This document shows, piece by piece, positions 11,011 to 23,530 of a stretch of DNA of 64,000 nucleotides. Below the pieces are notes generated by a model. It was not told where the DNA came from, searched no databases, and saw nothing but the letters and a program-made list of their open reading frames with translations. The stretch is from Paulownia fortunei (taxonomy: Eukaryota > Streptophyta > Magnoliopsida > Lamiales > Paulowniaceae): contig CM033115.1 of assembly GCA_019321725.1 (NCBI GenBank), forward strand, positions 20,842,673-20,906,672. Reading direction: 5' to 3'. The number at the start of each line of letters is the position of its first letter. Position 1 is the first letter of the stretch. The position numbers were made by a program, and so were the translations under genes.

Positions 11011-13689
11011 TTATAAGCATAGGTACTCATAGGTTGGAAAAGAAGCCTTAATCTTCCCTAAAAGAGAGAAGAAAAAAAAATTCCACTTTTGTTGAGAGAC
11101 AACTAAACTGGTTAAAGAGGTATTATGACAATAAAAGGAAGGGGTAAATGTTGTGAGGTTAACATATAGACAAGAAAATTAAAATTGACCTACTACTATT
11201 TAATTTAATGGCCTAAAGAAGTACAAATTTCCATTCCTTTTTGTCCAGTACAAATGCTCATTACTGACCAGAGTATGGGACTCAGTTTTTTTACTTTTAT
11301 TTTTGTGACAGGGAAAAAAAAAAAAAAAATAGACAGACCAAGATGCTTTTTCATTATTAGCAATACTGGTCCAAATCAAAGACAAAGTACAATGTAGTTG
11401 AATGGGAAGAGATAACGAATGGAACCTTAACATGATCAAAACGGGGCCCACTATTTTTCAAATACTAATGATAATTCCGAAGACTTCTTTCTGTGGTCAG
11501 ACTCAATTAGGTCAGAAGTGTTACAGCGGTTCACTGTTTGCCACACCACCTAAACTTTTTTTATGATTAATATGCATGTGATTTGTTATGGCTTTTATGA
11601 CCATGTAATTATGGTTATTTAGATTGATTTGATGTCTGGGGGAGACCACAGAATTTCTAATAAAACTGTGAGTTTTCATTGTAACTTGGAATATTTTAGT
11701 TAAGATTTTTTTTTGGTCCGTGAAATCTTTTTATTTTTGAGAGTTTTTATTTGTTAGTCTAAATGAATTGAATTGAATCGTATTAAATATATTATTATTT
11801 AAATTTATTTTAAATTTTTATTAAATTTTAAAAATTGTGTATAAATTTGATTTGATTATTATCGAATCAAACACAAATAAAGTTTGAATAATTTAATTTT
11901 TTTATATATATATTTTTATTTTTTTATTAATTAAATTGAGTTCGAATTGAATTTCAAATTTTATCGAACGAAAATATGTGTTCAAAATTTTTGTTAAATT
12001 AAAGAATCGAATTCAAACGAATTTTTTATCGATCGATCTCAAATTAAGTATTGAGTAGTTTGATTTGTCTTTCAAATCTAATCATAATCCCTTACAATTG
12101 GTGTAAATTAAAAAATTATACGGCATTAAAATAGAGTGACAAATATGTAGAAAATGTTTTTAATGATTCATATTTTGATTCTATAAGTTATTTATTTAAC
12201 TTATTAAAGGTATTCTTTTAGGGTAAATTATCTCTAAACACTATTGATTTCTTCAAATTATTAAGTCTGTTATACTTTTAGAATCAATTAACATGTCCTA
12301 ATCTTGTCATATTTTATTATTCAGATAATAATTGTATTGACTTATGACTTTCACACATGTTGTATTCGTGATTTGATGTTGCGCTGTCCAAATTAATAAA
12401 AATAAATAACAAGCACCCAAATCCATACAAGCACTAATCCTAATTGGGCCTTCTAGCTAGCTCAATTTGCATTGAAAAATCTCACACTTGATGAACTGGG
12501 CTTGTCCCAAAAACAGATCTTTACAAGGATGGGCTAAATTTTATCACTTGGCGTATGTATTATTAGTTACTACTTACATATTTTTTCACAATATATCTTT
12601 TATAATTAGATATTTGAATTCTATAATGTTTAAAACCCTAAACCGGCATATTTTTGTTCTTTTCATTACATTATTATTCTTATTTGTGTAAAAATTTACT
12701 AGATTTATTGTTTTTGGTATTAATGTGCTTTTATTTGGCCCAACCTGGCCCTAGCTCTTTATGTTTGCATAACTTAAAATAATTCAAAATTTTTATATGC
12801 CAATGTTAGGTCAATCGAACTAGATTGAGCCCAGACCACTAATATCCCCAATCACTGCCACCATTTGTACGTGAAAAGTACTAATCAATGCCAACGGGAT
12901 TATTGTTAGCAAAATAGTTGCAAGTTGCAAGACCAAGATGTGAACATGTACCCATGGCTTTTTGTCTTTTCATTAATGGGCATTTATTTCCCCACAATGA
13001 ACAAGCAGTCACATTTTTTTAGAAAAAATCAGATTATTAATTAAATTCACCAATAATTATTGAATTACGTGAATTACTAATAAAATTCTATGTATTCCAG
13101 TACAGTCAATCAATTATTGGTGAGCCGAGACCAATGTCTCCAGCAAAACTGCAGTAACATGACCAGACTTAATAATTCCAGAGGGCTGGCACTATTTCTT
13201 AGATTTATTGAGCTTAAGCAATATAATTGATTTCTCCATGATTTAACAATGTGACAACTTTAAATATGTGGCAAAGGAAGCCGTCAAAGTTGATTCTTGC
13301 TATGTAAAGAAAATTAACACATTCCTAACCAAGATTAAGAAATCAGGGATATGACCACAATTTAAGTATTTGCTAATCAATTTTTTAATGTTTTTTTATT
13401 ACATGTTATGATGCAATTATTTTAGACGTGTATATACTACTACAAGTATTGATGGTAATAAGCCATATTAGTATTATATGCATATATATGGTCGAAGAAG
13501 ATAAGAAATGCATTAAAAGATTACTTAATATATTCAAGTATTAAAAACAATATAAACAACTATCACACAAAATTTGTTATAATTTCATTCTCATAATTTC
13601 TCAAACCCCTCTTAACAATTTATCCCTTCTAGGCTTTAGGCCAATCCAAGGGAGTTTACTCCTAGTATACATTGCTATAACTACACCTG

Positions 13690-14895
13690 ATTCTGCCTAG
13701 AGTCTGGATTTCTTCCATGGATCCTTTGCCACTGCTGCTGCTGTCATGCCCATTGGTCCCTTAATTTCGATGGCCTATCCCATTACACATGGACCCTCCG
13801 TGGACAATTCCAACCCCACCTTTGCCAATTATGTACTCTTCGTTACTGGATTGTAAAATATAAAGAGTCACTATATGAAATCCAATAAGTTTCCAGGATC
13901 TTGATTTTTCAAGCCCACAATTCTAATTTTACAAGCTACAATGAAACTGTGTCAATATAATTACTATGATCATAATTATTGTCGCATGCCTCTTGTGAGA
14001 GTCGTGTGATTGGCTCGAAGGTAAGGGAAAAAAGTGCTGTGACTTGTGAGTTGTACAAAGATTAGGATTTCCAGCGAAAAACTGATCATGGAAGGCTTCT
14101 AACAGTCCTGATGTTGGCCTTCTGCTGGAAAAAAATTGTTGTAAGAAAGGTCTAATATTGTCAAGCTCATCGTTAGCCCAAATTTCACCTGGAATTGCAC
14201 CACCAAGTCAATTTTTTGACAGGTTTGAGTTCGTTTAAATTTTGCAGCTGAGAAATACTTCTTGGATTCAATTTATCCGACTTATTGAGACTCAGGTCGA
14301 CGAATGTTTAAGTGGGAACTATGGATACTGGAATTTATCCTGTCAATCTGTTCCCGCTGAAGTTCAGCTTGGCAAGTTTTGTGAGATTGAAAATTTCCCT
14401 TGGATTCTCCCCAGGAAACTTGGTCATATGAAGTGATAAAACCTCAAGATACATCAAATTCCCAACTGCCCGTGGAATCTTTCCGGAAATCATATTGTTG
14501 GACGAGAGCATTCACTGAAAACTCTTCATGCAGCTCAGCTGTGAAGAAATTATCGTTCAGGTCGAGCATATCCAATAATGGGCAGGTTGAAATCGTGCCA
14601 TTTCAATAAATAGATTCTTCTATATCCGGGCACGGGCCAGGGACCTGCACTGCCCAAACTCTCTCAGGAATCCGGCCATATAATTAGTTATCCATCAAGA
14701 TCCTTCGGGATAGTTCCCGTGAGGTGATTTTTGGTGGCATCTAGCAGCCTCAACCTTCCACTCCGGCCAAGATTTTCAGGCAATCTGAGCGTGAAAATTA
14801 ATATTTCATATCTGCAAAACTTCAACACTGGGAAGGTCCCTGTTGAACCCCAGAAGAGGACTGTAACTCTAGAAATTGGAAATAAATTCAGTGGA
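13690..14895 (-). pseudogene. Truncated CLAVATA1-like receptor kinase pseudogene
   Basis: On the minus strand this segment matches the intact copy at about 17315-18590 nearly end to end. From high to low coordinates it gives the LRR stretch [10 protein letters not shown] and [11 protein letters not shown] (14710-14800), more degenerate LRRs, and the GAIPGEI-like repeat near 14195. It continues into the FFAGNP juxtamembrane segment (about 14060) and the kinase start around the glycine loop and the VAIKRL region (13690-13860). Many frameshifts and stops interrupt it. The first half of the LRR ectodomain and everything after the early kinase lobe are missing. It lies about 1.2 kb downstream of the full-length copy, in the same orientation, as expected for a decayed tandem duplicate. 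Confidence 0.85.
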
Positions 14896-15189
14896 TTCAA
14901 TCAAGCCAAACAAGTTGAGAGTGATTACGCTTATGCCTGGCTTAAATTTATATGAGTTTTCCAAAGTTAAGCATTGATATGTATACCAATCTTATTTACC
15001 AAAAGGATAAATTGGGTCCACTTCAATGAAAAACAAACAAAAATAGCCAGAAACGTTGAAAACAAAAAAAAAACAAAGGGTGGTGGATTTGGGGGCTGTC
15101 AACCCATAATCCCCCTATAAGAAATTTTAACATCTGCTGCCTTTCCTTTTAATAGAAAGACCCAAATTAATCATTCTACTATGAGATGC

Positions 15190-15440
15190 ATCCTTGTAAA
15201 AAGTTGTCCCCAATCGTAGACTTTTTTGTTGAAGAGAAGTAAAAAATGTGGATAAAAAGGGCGGCATATATTCCCAAACCCTCAACATTTTTATCCACTA
15301 TGAGAAGAGAACAGATGCAGATTCCTAATTAAAGTGTAACTAAAGTGATGTGAAGAATAAAGAGAATTATTTTGCACAAAAAGCAGGCCCAATTGGAGGA
15401 TTGACATAGGTGCTTTCATTTCTGGAGAAGAACAGATACC
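15190..15440. other. Non-coding block shared with the upstream region of the CLV1 gene
   Basis: The stretch around 15250-15320 (AAAAAGGGCGGCATA, then TTTATCCACTATGAGAAGAG) is closely matched at about 21985-22045 (AAAAAGGGAAGCATAAATTC, then the same TTTATCCACTATGAGAAGAG). Similarity continues through a TTCCTAATTAAAG-like stretch to GATTGACATAGGTGCTT. It lies just upstream of the pseudogene, as its partner lies upstream of the full-length gene. Confidence 0.7.
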
Positions 15441-16086
15441 TGATTACTATGCAAATTCACATTTTCTCGTTACTTCTGAGTTTGTCAATAAGTTGCATGT
15501 TTGGAAGTTGAAAACTATGCCCTTTTTCTGCTTGGTAACATTTAGTATAGTAGAACACATTGAATAATTTGCAGCCATCTATCCCTGTTTTCTCAGATTA
15601 GCACTCACAGTCACAGAAGCCTTAGTACTTATGGAGTAAAGTCAAGAATATAATTAATTTTTGTACCATTAGTTTGTTAATGTTAGATTAGAAATAAAAA
15701 TGAAAACAGAAATCTGATATGTAGTATTAGCCTGATTTCAAATGCGAGATCGAATTTGGGCTATTTAATTGCTGAGAATTTTGGTGATTAAGTTAAAATC
15801 CCTATCTTGTATGAGATTTCATTAAGTATGATTAAAACAGAAAACTTACGTTTTGCGAGATAGACTATTCCACTAATGGCTTTGCATTTGTTAGTTGCGT
15901 AGTTGATATAGGAAAAAATTTCACCATCAACCTCAAATAAATTTTTACAAAAATATAAACATTCATTACATAAATTGCTTTAGTTTTCTAGCGTTTATGA
16001 ATCTAAGGATGTTTATAACTATAATTGCTATTTTATTTCCTGAAAAATTATAGTACACAGACATAGTCCAGTCCTCGACCATGGCA

Positions 16087-19000
16087 TCAAAGACCGATTA
16101 GGTTAGGGGCGGATTGCGGAGGATTAGTGAGCATGTGAACGACTTCCCGCATGGTCGGTCGGGCGGAGCTCTCATCCTCTACGCACAGCATTGCAATCTT
16201 GAACAAGTTCACCACCCCAGTCAGTGGGTATCCGGTAAGCCTGGAGTCCACCACTGCCAGCACCGAGGCAGCATCCGTCGGATGCAACAGCTCCGATGTA
16301 GTTTTCCTGACCCACATAACTATATCCACCCCGTCCCCAAACTCCCCCACCGGCTTCCGGCCTGTGATCAGCTCTAATAATACCACCCCAAAGCTGTAAA
16401 CATCGCTCTTCTGGTCGATTTTCAGAGTGTAGGCGTATTCTGTCAGAAGTCGAACAAAAAACAGAGTTCATTACGTAAAGAATGAGTCTTGCAAGAGTCG
16501 TATTCATTGTCATGCATATCTCTTTAGGGAAACCTTTAATAAATATTCCATTCAGCTGATGAATTTAGTCTATGAAGGTTAGTTTATTACCAAGGCGGAA
16601 ATCATGTGAGTAATATGGGTCAGATTAAAGGTCAATAAGGTTGGCGAGAGGTAAAACATGAAAGTTTTTTTCCTATACTTTGAGAAATCTCTTTCATCAC
16701 TAATATGATGACCAACAATAATCAAGTGAAACAGAGCACAAGTTTCAGGCAGTAGATTATAGTAGTATAATTATTAAGATATATGATATTAAGAAATGCA
16801 AATTTGACAATTGATATAGATGTTAATCACTTAAGTTCTGGTTCAGAACATCCTCAGCCATCACACACACAAACACAAATGGAAAACCAGAAAAACAAAA
16901 CAGGAAATCAGCTGTTTGGAGAACCAAATTAAGTAGAGTTTCAAAGAATAACACACCCGGTGCAATGTAGCCGTAGGAGCCAGCAATGGAGGACATGCAC
17001 TCGGACGCACCAGTATCATGCCAGAACTTGGCAAGACCAAAATCAGCCACATGAGCCTCATAATCGGCATCAAGCAAAATGTTATTCGATTTCACATCCC
17101 TGTGAATAATGGAAGGTGAGCAATCATGGTGCAAATAACACAACCCTTTGGCTGCATCCACCGCAATCTGGTACCTGGATTCCCACTGCAAATGGGCGCC
17201 CTTGGTACCACGCAGCATCTCACCTAAGCTTCCATGTGACATATATTCATACAACAATAAATTTGTATCCTTGTTCGACAGGTATCCCAGTAGTTTCACA
17301 ATGTTCCGGTGTTTAATAGTCCCCAGAGTCTGAATTTCTGCCATGAAACCATGATCACTTTGGCTATTGCCACGTCCCATTAGTCTTTTTATTGCGACGT
17401 CTATCCCATTAGGCATGGATCCTCGGTAGACAATTCCAGCTCCACCTTTGCCAATTATGTTCTCTTCTTTCAAGCATTCCAGCACATCTTCAGCTCTGAA
17501 TTCCAGCCTCTGGAATGCAGTGAGTTTCCAGGCTCTTGATTTCTCAAGCTTCCTTTTTCTAAATATAATCCAAGTCCCAGGTAGCAATATCAAAACAGTG
17601 ATGACTAAGATTATTATGATCACTATATTTGATGCATGCCTCCTGTGAGAGCCCTGGGATGTACCCAAAGCCGAGGCACAGAAGGTGCTATGAGGTGGAC
17701 AGAGCTGAGGATTCCCAGCAAAAAAACGATCATCCAGATCTTTCAACAACCGGTTGTCGGCCATCTTCCTGAAAAATCATTGTAAGAAAGGTCTAATATT
17801 GTTAAGCTTTTTAGAAACCCAATTTCACCTGGAATTGCACCATCAAGTTGATTTCTCGACAGGTTGAGCACGTTCAAATTCTGCAGCCCGGAGATACTTC
17901 TTGGAATCACACCAACTAGACTGTTTCGACTAAGGTCAATGAATGTCAAGTGGGAGCTATGAGCAATAGAGGTCGGAATTTCACCTGTTAAGCTGTTGCC
18001 ACTGAAGTTCAGCATCGACAATTTTTTTAGCTTAAAAATCTCGCTCGGAATGTCCCCGGAGAACTTATTTATATCAAGTGATAAAATTTCAAGGTTCGTC
18101 AAATTCCCGATCGCCTCTGGAATCTTTCCGGAGATCCGATTATTGGACAACGCAAGACTCCCAAGCATATTCGCCGAAATTTCCTCTGGCAGCTCACCCG
18201 TGAAATAATTATCATTAAGCTCAAGCATGTCCAACAATGGCAAGCTGAAAAACCCTGCCGGAATCGTGCCATTCAAGAAATTTTTCTTGATTCGAATACG
18301 GATTAGGGACTTGCACTCTCCAAGCTCTTCAGGAATCGGGCCAAAAAAATAGTTATCCATCAAAATCAAAGTCTTCAGCTTCCCTCCTTTACATAAATCC
18401 TTCGGGATAGTTCCGGTCAGATGATTTTTGGTGACATCTAGTAGCATCAATCTTCCACTCCGGCCAAGATTTTCCGGCAACTCAAGAGTGAAATTGTTAT
18501 TCCATATTTGTAAAACTTCAAGATTCGGAAGGTCGCCTATGAAACCGGGAAGGGGACCCTGGAATTTATTCTGAAATAAATTAATCAGTGTAAAATTCTT
18601 CAATTCAGCAAAACTCTCCGGTATTACTCCGCTGAGGTTGTTAATGGAGAGGTCTAATGACATCAAGCTCACCAAACCCGACAGCTCCGATGGGATTTGC
18701 CCCGTAAGATTGTTCACCTGAAGAAATAAACTGTGCAAATGCTTCAGATTCCCGAGACTCGCGGGAATTTCACCGGTGAGGTTGCACATTGCGAGATCAA
18801 GCAATTGAAGCGTAGATATAAACCCGAACTCCGGTGGTATACCACCTTCATATGTGTTGAAATAGCCGAGATAAAGCTCCTGAAGGTTCGGAATCATAGC
18901 CAAGCTGGAAGGGATTTTTCCTGTCAAGCTGTTTCCTTGCAAAGCCAAGTGTGTCAAACTTTCAAACTCGGAGTAAATCTCCGGGATTTCCCCAGAAAAA

Positions 19001-19533
19001 TAATTCCCCGCGAGTTTAAGAAACTTCAACTTCTTTAACTTGACAAACTCTACTGGAAGATTCCCGGAGAGATTGTTGTTGTACACATCGAAAACTTCGA
19101 GCTCAGCTAGTTTCAGCACCATTTCATTCGGGAATGTGCCGTTGAACATGTTCCAGCTGAGATTAACGTACTTCAACGATGTTAACTTGCATATTTCCTT
19201 AGGTAGAGGGCCGGTGAGATTATCGACGGCGAGTGTGAGATTGACGAGCTTGTTTAAAAGTCCAATCTCCGGCGGGAGGGTGCCGAAGAGTGGAACGTTG
19301 GTGACGTTGAGTGACATCACGCGGGCGTCAGGATCGCACGTGATGCCGGAAAATGAGCAGTGGGCCGAAGGAGAGGACGACAGCGGGGTAGCCCAGTCTT
19401 GGAGGCCCGAACTCGAAGGCCCGACGAGGGATGATTTGAGCTTTAGTAGAGTATCAAGATCAGAGTATGCATGAAGAAATAAAATTGGGTAAAAGATGAA
19501 GATAAGGAAAACAAGAGAAGATTTTCTTATCAT
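16087..19533 (-). CDS. CLV1: CLAVATA1-type LRR receptor-like kinase, frameshifted
   Basis: The CLV1 receptor binds CLE peptides at the plasma membrane and limits stem-cell number in shoot meristems (HAR1/NARK in legumes). The gene is complement(join(16087..16439, 16957..19533)). The intron (GTGTGT...ACAG) splits the APE glutamate codon, at the position I know for CLV1. Residues 1-24 form a signal peptide. About 20 LRRs follow the CSFSGITC cap and run to [11 protein letters not shown]. Next come a membrane segment ([16 protein letters not shown]) and a kinase with [25 protein letters not shown] and DFGLAKF, ending [11 protein letters not shown]. The upstream frame stops at 17743 after 596 codons. 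The membrane/kinase part reads in another frame, open from 17764. Exons total 2930 bases; one more base would give 977 codons, close to the 980-residue Arabidopsis protein. As written, only a secreted ectodomain is encoded. Confidence 0.9.
17743..17764 (-). other. Frameshift site between CLV1 ectodomain and juxtamembrane region
   Basis: The minus strand reads GGAAGATGGCCGACAACCGG then TTGTTGAAAG. The LRR frame gives [12 protein letters not shown]. The kinase frame gives [14 protein letters not shown] across the same bases. Family proteins read continuously from a PTTG-like to a [13 protein letters not shown] segment, so one base is missing, probably at or just after the CCGG. Confidence 0.85.
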
Positions 19534-21699
19534 ATTTTTTCTATATCAATGGAAATTCCGAGTACTGTTTGGATGAATACAAAGTACTTGTACGAACCAG
19601 AGAGAGGTTTATAGGCTGCTGAAATAAGCAGGAAGGAATCGAAGGGTGGAAAAGAGTAAAATATTAGCAAAAATGTGTGATTTCTCAAGAGTGTTCAGTT
19701 GTTCTGTGATGTTTCGTTGGCCGTTGTGGTGCCTGTTTGTTAGGGATGACAAATTATACAGAAGTTTAGAGTTTAGAGTGAGTTTTGATTTTCTATTTCA
19801 ACTATTCCGTTCTAAATCAGGTTTAATTTTTATTTACTTTTTAATATTAATATATATTTATATCATATTATTTTTTAAAAAATATATTTATTAAAAAAAT
19901 TTAGCGATATTATTTTTAATAATTTTAAAATTTAAAAATCTTGGCTTGGTGGATTTAGGGTTTGGACATACCGGCCTCATTGTTATCTGTTTTTTTTTTT
20001 TTCATTTCAAATGATATCTATTCAGTTTTTATTATTTAAAATTTTAAAATATATTTATTTTACTTATTTCTGTCAACAACATAATTTATTTTAAAATTTA
20101 TTAATATTTTATATCTTTTCATACACTTATTAAAATTTATTTTCGAAACCTACATTTCACGTTTTCTCAAGCAAAAAAATCGTATAATATTTTTTTTATT
20201 TTCAAACATGTATAATCAATATAAAATCATAACAAAACAAAATATATTTTTATTTATACACAAGAAATTAATATAATTATTTTAAACCTTAATATTTTTG
20301 AAAATATAAGTGAGTTAGAAAATAAAACCAAACATGATCTAAATTTCTGAAGTCATTAGAATTTATATGTAAAGCAATAAGGTTAATTGTGGTGATGGTT
20401 GCCACAATCAGATAATATAAATTTTCATATTCGAAAAAATGAAAATAAAATATTGCAAATTTTCAAATAATTTTTATTTAAAAAAAAATAGAAAGCCTGA
20501 ATAAAATTAGGTCAAGCTTTAAATTAATTATTTAAACTCATAAGTCGACTCAATTCGTATATTATGGCTTTGATTCGACGTTTTGAAACTTTGAACGTAG
20601 AGCTCACCCGCTTTCTTCTGGGCCTCGTGTCAGACCTTACCAGTTGTACGATTGATGTGCCGCTCAACGGTGTCGTCTCAACCTTACCGAATACGACTTT
20701 TTGTGCCTTTCCGAGAAAGGATCTGGGCAAATGGGGCCGTGGCAAAGGCTAGATATGTCTTTACCCAAAAAGACAAATGTACCCTCTCTGACTCTATATT
20801 TTGGTAGTAAGTGAAAAGTCAACTAATATTTTTGTTTGGTGTAGTGTGTGCGATGGTCTTCAACCAATCACCAATCAACTTATGGTGGGCTCACTCACCA
20901 ATGGCCAATGCCTGACCTTTCTAACTCCATAATTATTCTTTGTCTTATGTTATAAAGTGGGAACAAATCCAGCTGATACCATTACTCTTGACTCTTGACA
21001 TTTTTTACCAATTTTACCATAAAGAAATATAAGTCACTAGAAAAAAAAAAGAATTAATTACTCATTAACGATTTTTGAGATTATAATATACTAGTAAACT
21101 GTGTTTAATTGTAAAAATCGAGGTTCAAAAATTCTATAATTGTGAAATTTTAAACCAATTTTCTCTGTAAAAATCACTCCATATGTTAATCTAATTTTAT
21201 AAATGAGTTATATATAAATAATCCTCAACATCTTCGTGTATGTAATCTTCAAGTTAATCACTATACTTAAAACAAAAAAGAAAAAAGAAAAAAGCAAAGC
21301 TATTCTCATAAATCCATGTAGTTTCCAAAGCGTATGTATTATTTAAGAAAATAATTTATGTAAAATAATGGTATAGGTAATGCCCTATGGACGACAACAA
21401 AATTTGCATATTTTCTTTTTATTATTTTTTGGTTAAAGTATATAATAATATTGAGCATATTTTCTTTTTGGGACGAAGTGTGGAAATTTCTTTCAAATTT
21501 AAGGAACCAAATATATAAATACCACTAAAAATGAAACTTAATATAAGTGGTAAAGATGAGATTAAAATATTATAAAATTTTGGGATTAAAATTTAATAAG
21601 AGTCTGAATATTTGCTTATTTTGTAATAACTGATTGATGATATTTATTACTCAATAATTAATTATTAATTGATAATATATCAAAAATTGGTTCAATGAA

Positions 21700-21724
21700 A
21701 CACACACACACACACACACAACAC
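21700..21724. repeat. (CA)n microsatellite
   Basis: About eleven CA/AC units, uninterrupted. Confidence 0.9.
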
Positions 21725-21984
21725 CATATGTTTCTCATCGACAATTTGCACAGTCGATCCCAACTTAATGATTCCACCAATAATATCACTTTGATGAAAG
21801 GAGTTCAAAGCGTAGACCTCCTCAATTAAAATAGCAACAGATACAATTATGCCAAACTGCCTTTCAACTGTTTGATAAATGATTCTTTCTTATCCCAGAA
21901 ATTGAAGCACCTATTGGCACGTAAGATTGGTCCGTACAACTTTTATTATGAAGAGAATTTGAAAGCCACACAGATTGTGGAGAA

Positions 21985-22160
21985 AAAGGGAAGCATAAAT
22001 TCCCTAGCCTTTCACATTTATCCACTATGAGAAGAGAACATATTCACATTCCCTATTAAAGGTGGGTGAGTGGAGTGATTTTCACGTGTAAAACTAGAAT
22101 CTAATGGATTCTTTGAAACCCAATTTGGATGACTGACATTGGTGCTTACATTTGTGGTGA
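21985..22160. other. Upstream partner of the duplicated CLV1-linked non-coding block
   Basis: It matches 15250-15440, including TTTATCCACTATGAGAAGAG and GATTGACATTGGTGCTT-like motifs. It lies about 2.5 kb upstream of the CLV1 start codon, whereas its partner lies only about 0.35 kb upstream of the surviving part of the pseudogene. Confidence 0.7.
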
Positions 22161-22202
22161 AACCCAATTTGGATGATTGACATTGGTGCTTGCAATTTGT
22201 GG
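22114..22202. repeat. 44-bp tandem duplication
   Basis: Copies at 22114-22157 and 22158-22202 both read TGAAACCCAATTTGGATGA, then TGACATTGGTGCTT and ATTTGTGG. They differ by about two substitutions and one inserted base. The duplication lies at the end of the block shared with the CLV1 pseudogene upstream DNA, which has a single copy. Confidence 0.9.
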
Positions 22203-23235
22203 TGATTGACCGCATAATATGCCTAAGTCTAAGTCGTGTAAATAATCAATTAGATACGTCATCTTGACCTTGTTTTTTGAAGTGGAATTTTGGTTGTCCG
22301 TTAGTTCGAATTATACTATTTAAGAAATAAATTAAGTAATTTTTATGATTATATAAAGAGGGTTTCAAGTAGAGCGTCAGACTAGATTAAATTAAAATTT
22401 TAATTTAATTTTATTTTCGAATACGAATATTAAAAATGAGTTAGATGTTTTATGCATGTTATATGCCTTATGATGGGTATGCGAAGATCCCTATCATAAG
22501 TTATCTTTGTTGAAAATAACTTTATCGATATCTACCCACATGAATTATTCACAAGCAACTAACTAATCTCATTACACGAGGATCATGACTAAAATTGAAA
22601 AAGTATAAGTGTATTACTCAAGTTTTCCACAAGGTTGATGTGAATTTTATTTTCTAAAAATATACACAAGCATAATTTTCAATAAAAAGCACAGAAATTA
22701 CTTTTCCGTATAAAGGAAATTCACATAAGAGATAATAAGTGAGGTATTTTTTGGTGAGTGTTCACCGGGTTCGATGTGCAATTCATGCAAATTTTCTTTC
22801 AATAATATTGAAAATTTTATGTTTTTCATTTGAGTACTAATTAAATTTACAAATATATATTATAATATTAAAAGTACCAAAATTATCATATATAATTTAA
22901 TAATTACCAACTCTATTTAAATAGATATCTAAATGGATAGGATCTCAAATCTTAAAAAAAAAATGAAAAAGAAAAAAAGATTATGAAGGAGGTGAGGGGA
23001 GGAATAATAGTAATAATAGGTAATTAATTGAAGAGAAGACTGAGTAGTTATGATTCCTCCTTTACTGAATAAGGTGAAAAAGGGCATCGGTTTTTGTCAG
23101 TTCAATTAGAACTGATAGACGAGACTGATGATGGAGCAGACATGGGATTGAGATGACTTCAATGTTCATCCCTCGACCAATCTGGCAAGATAATCTTGTT
23201 GTGCTTACGTTGTTAAACATATGTGTTTACTTTTT

Positions 23236-23530
23236 GGATTGGAATATAAAATAATCGGTAAAAATTATGACAATTTATTGAATATAAATTAATTAATTAA
23301 TAAATATTATATATTTTTTATTATATTATAAAAATAATATATTAATATAAAATTTAAATAAATGTATACTTTTAGAGCTCGTTTATTTTTTTAATTAGGA
23401 TATAAAATAATTGATAAAAAATATAATAAGTTGTTGGATATGAATTAATATATTAATAAATATTATATATATTTAATTGAATTGTAAAAATAACATATTA
23501 ATACAAAACATAAATAAATATATATTTTAT
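23236..23530. repeat. ~155-bp imperfect direct repeat, AT-rich
   Basis: Two copies begin near 23236 and 23391. Both carry ATATAAAATAAT, ATTAATAAATATTATATAT, TTGTAAAAATAA-like and ATAAATA.ATAT.TTTTA stretches in the same order. No coding potential is seen. Confidence 0.6.

Larger units (their letters stand above)
7261..13685. other. Intergenic region without a recognisable gene
   Basis: This is 6.4 kb of AT-rich DNA between the TFIIS-domain gene and the CLV1 pseudogene. It holds a promoter-like patch near 8590-8660, a less AT-rich repeat-bearing patch at about 9400-10250, an AT microsatellite at 10987 and a lone telo-box-like AAACCCTAAACC near 12633. Short open frames here (longest about 80 codons) show no family resemblance. 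Confidence 0.7.

Noticed and set aside
12633..12645. Telomere-like AAACCCTAAACC as an interstitial telomere.
   Set aside because: Only a single short unit; at this length it is chance or an isolated telo-box.
17743..17764. A small intron explaining the CLV1 frame change.
   Set aside because: The only nearby GT...AG pair is about 11 bases apart, far below the minimum plant intron length, and family genes have no intron there.
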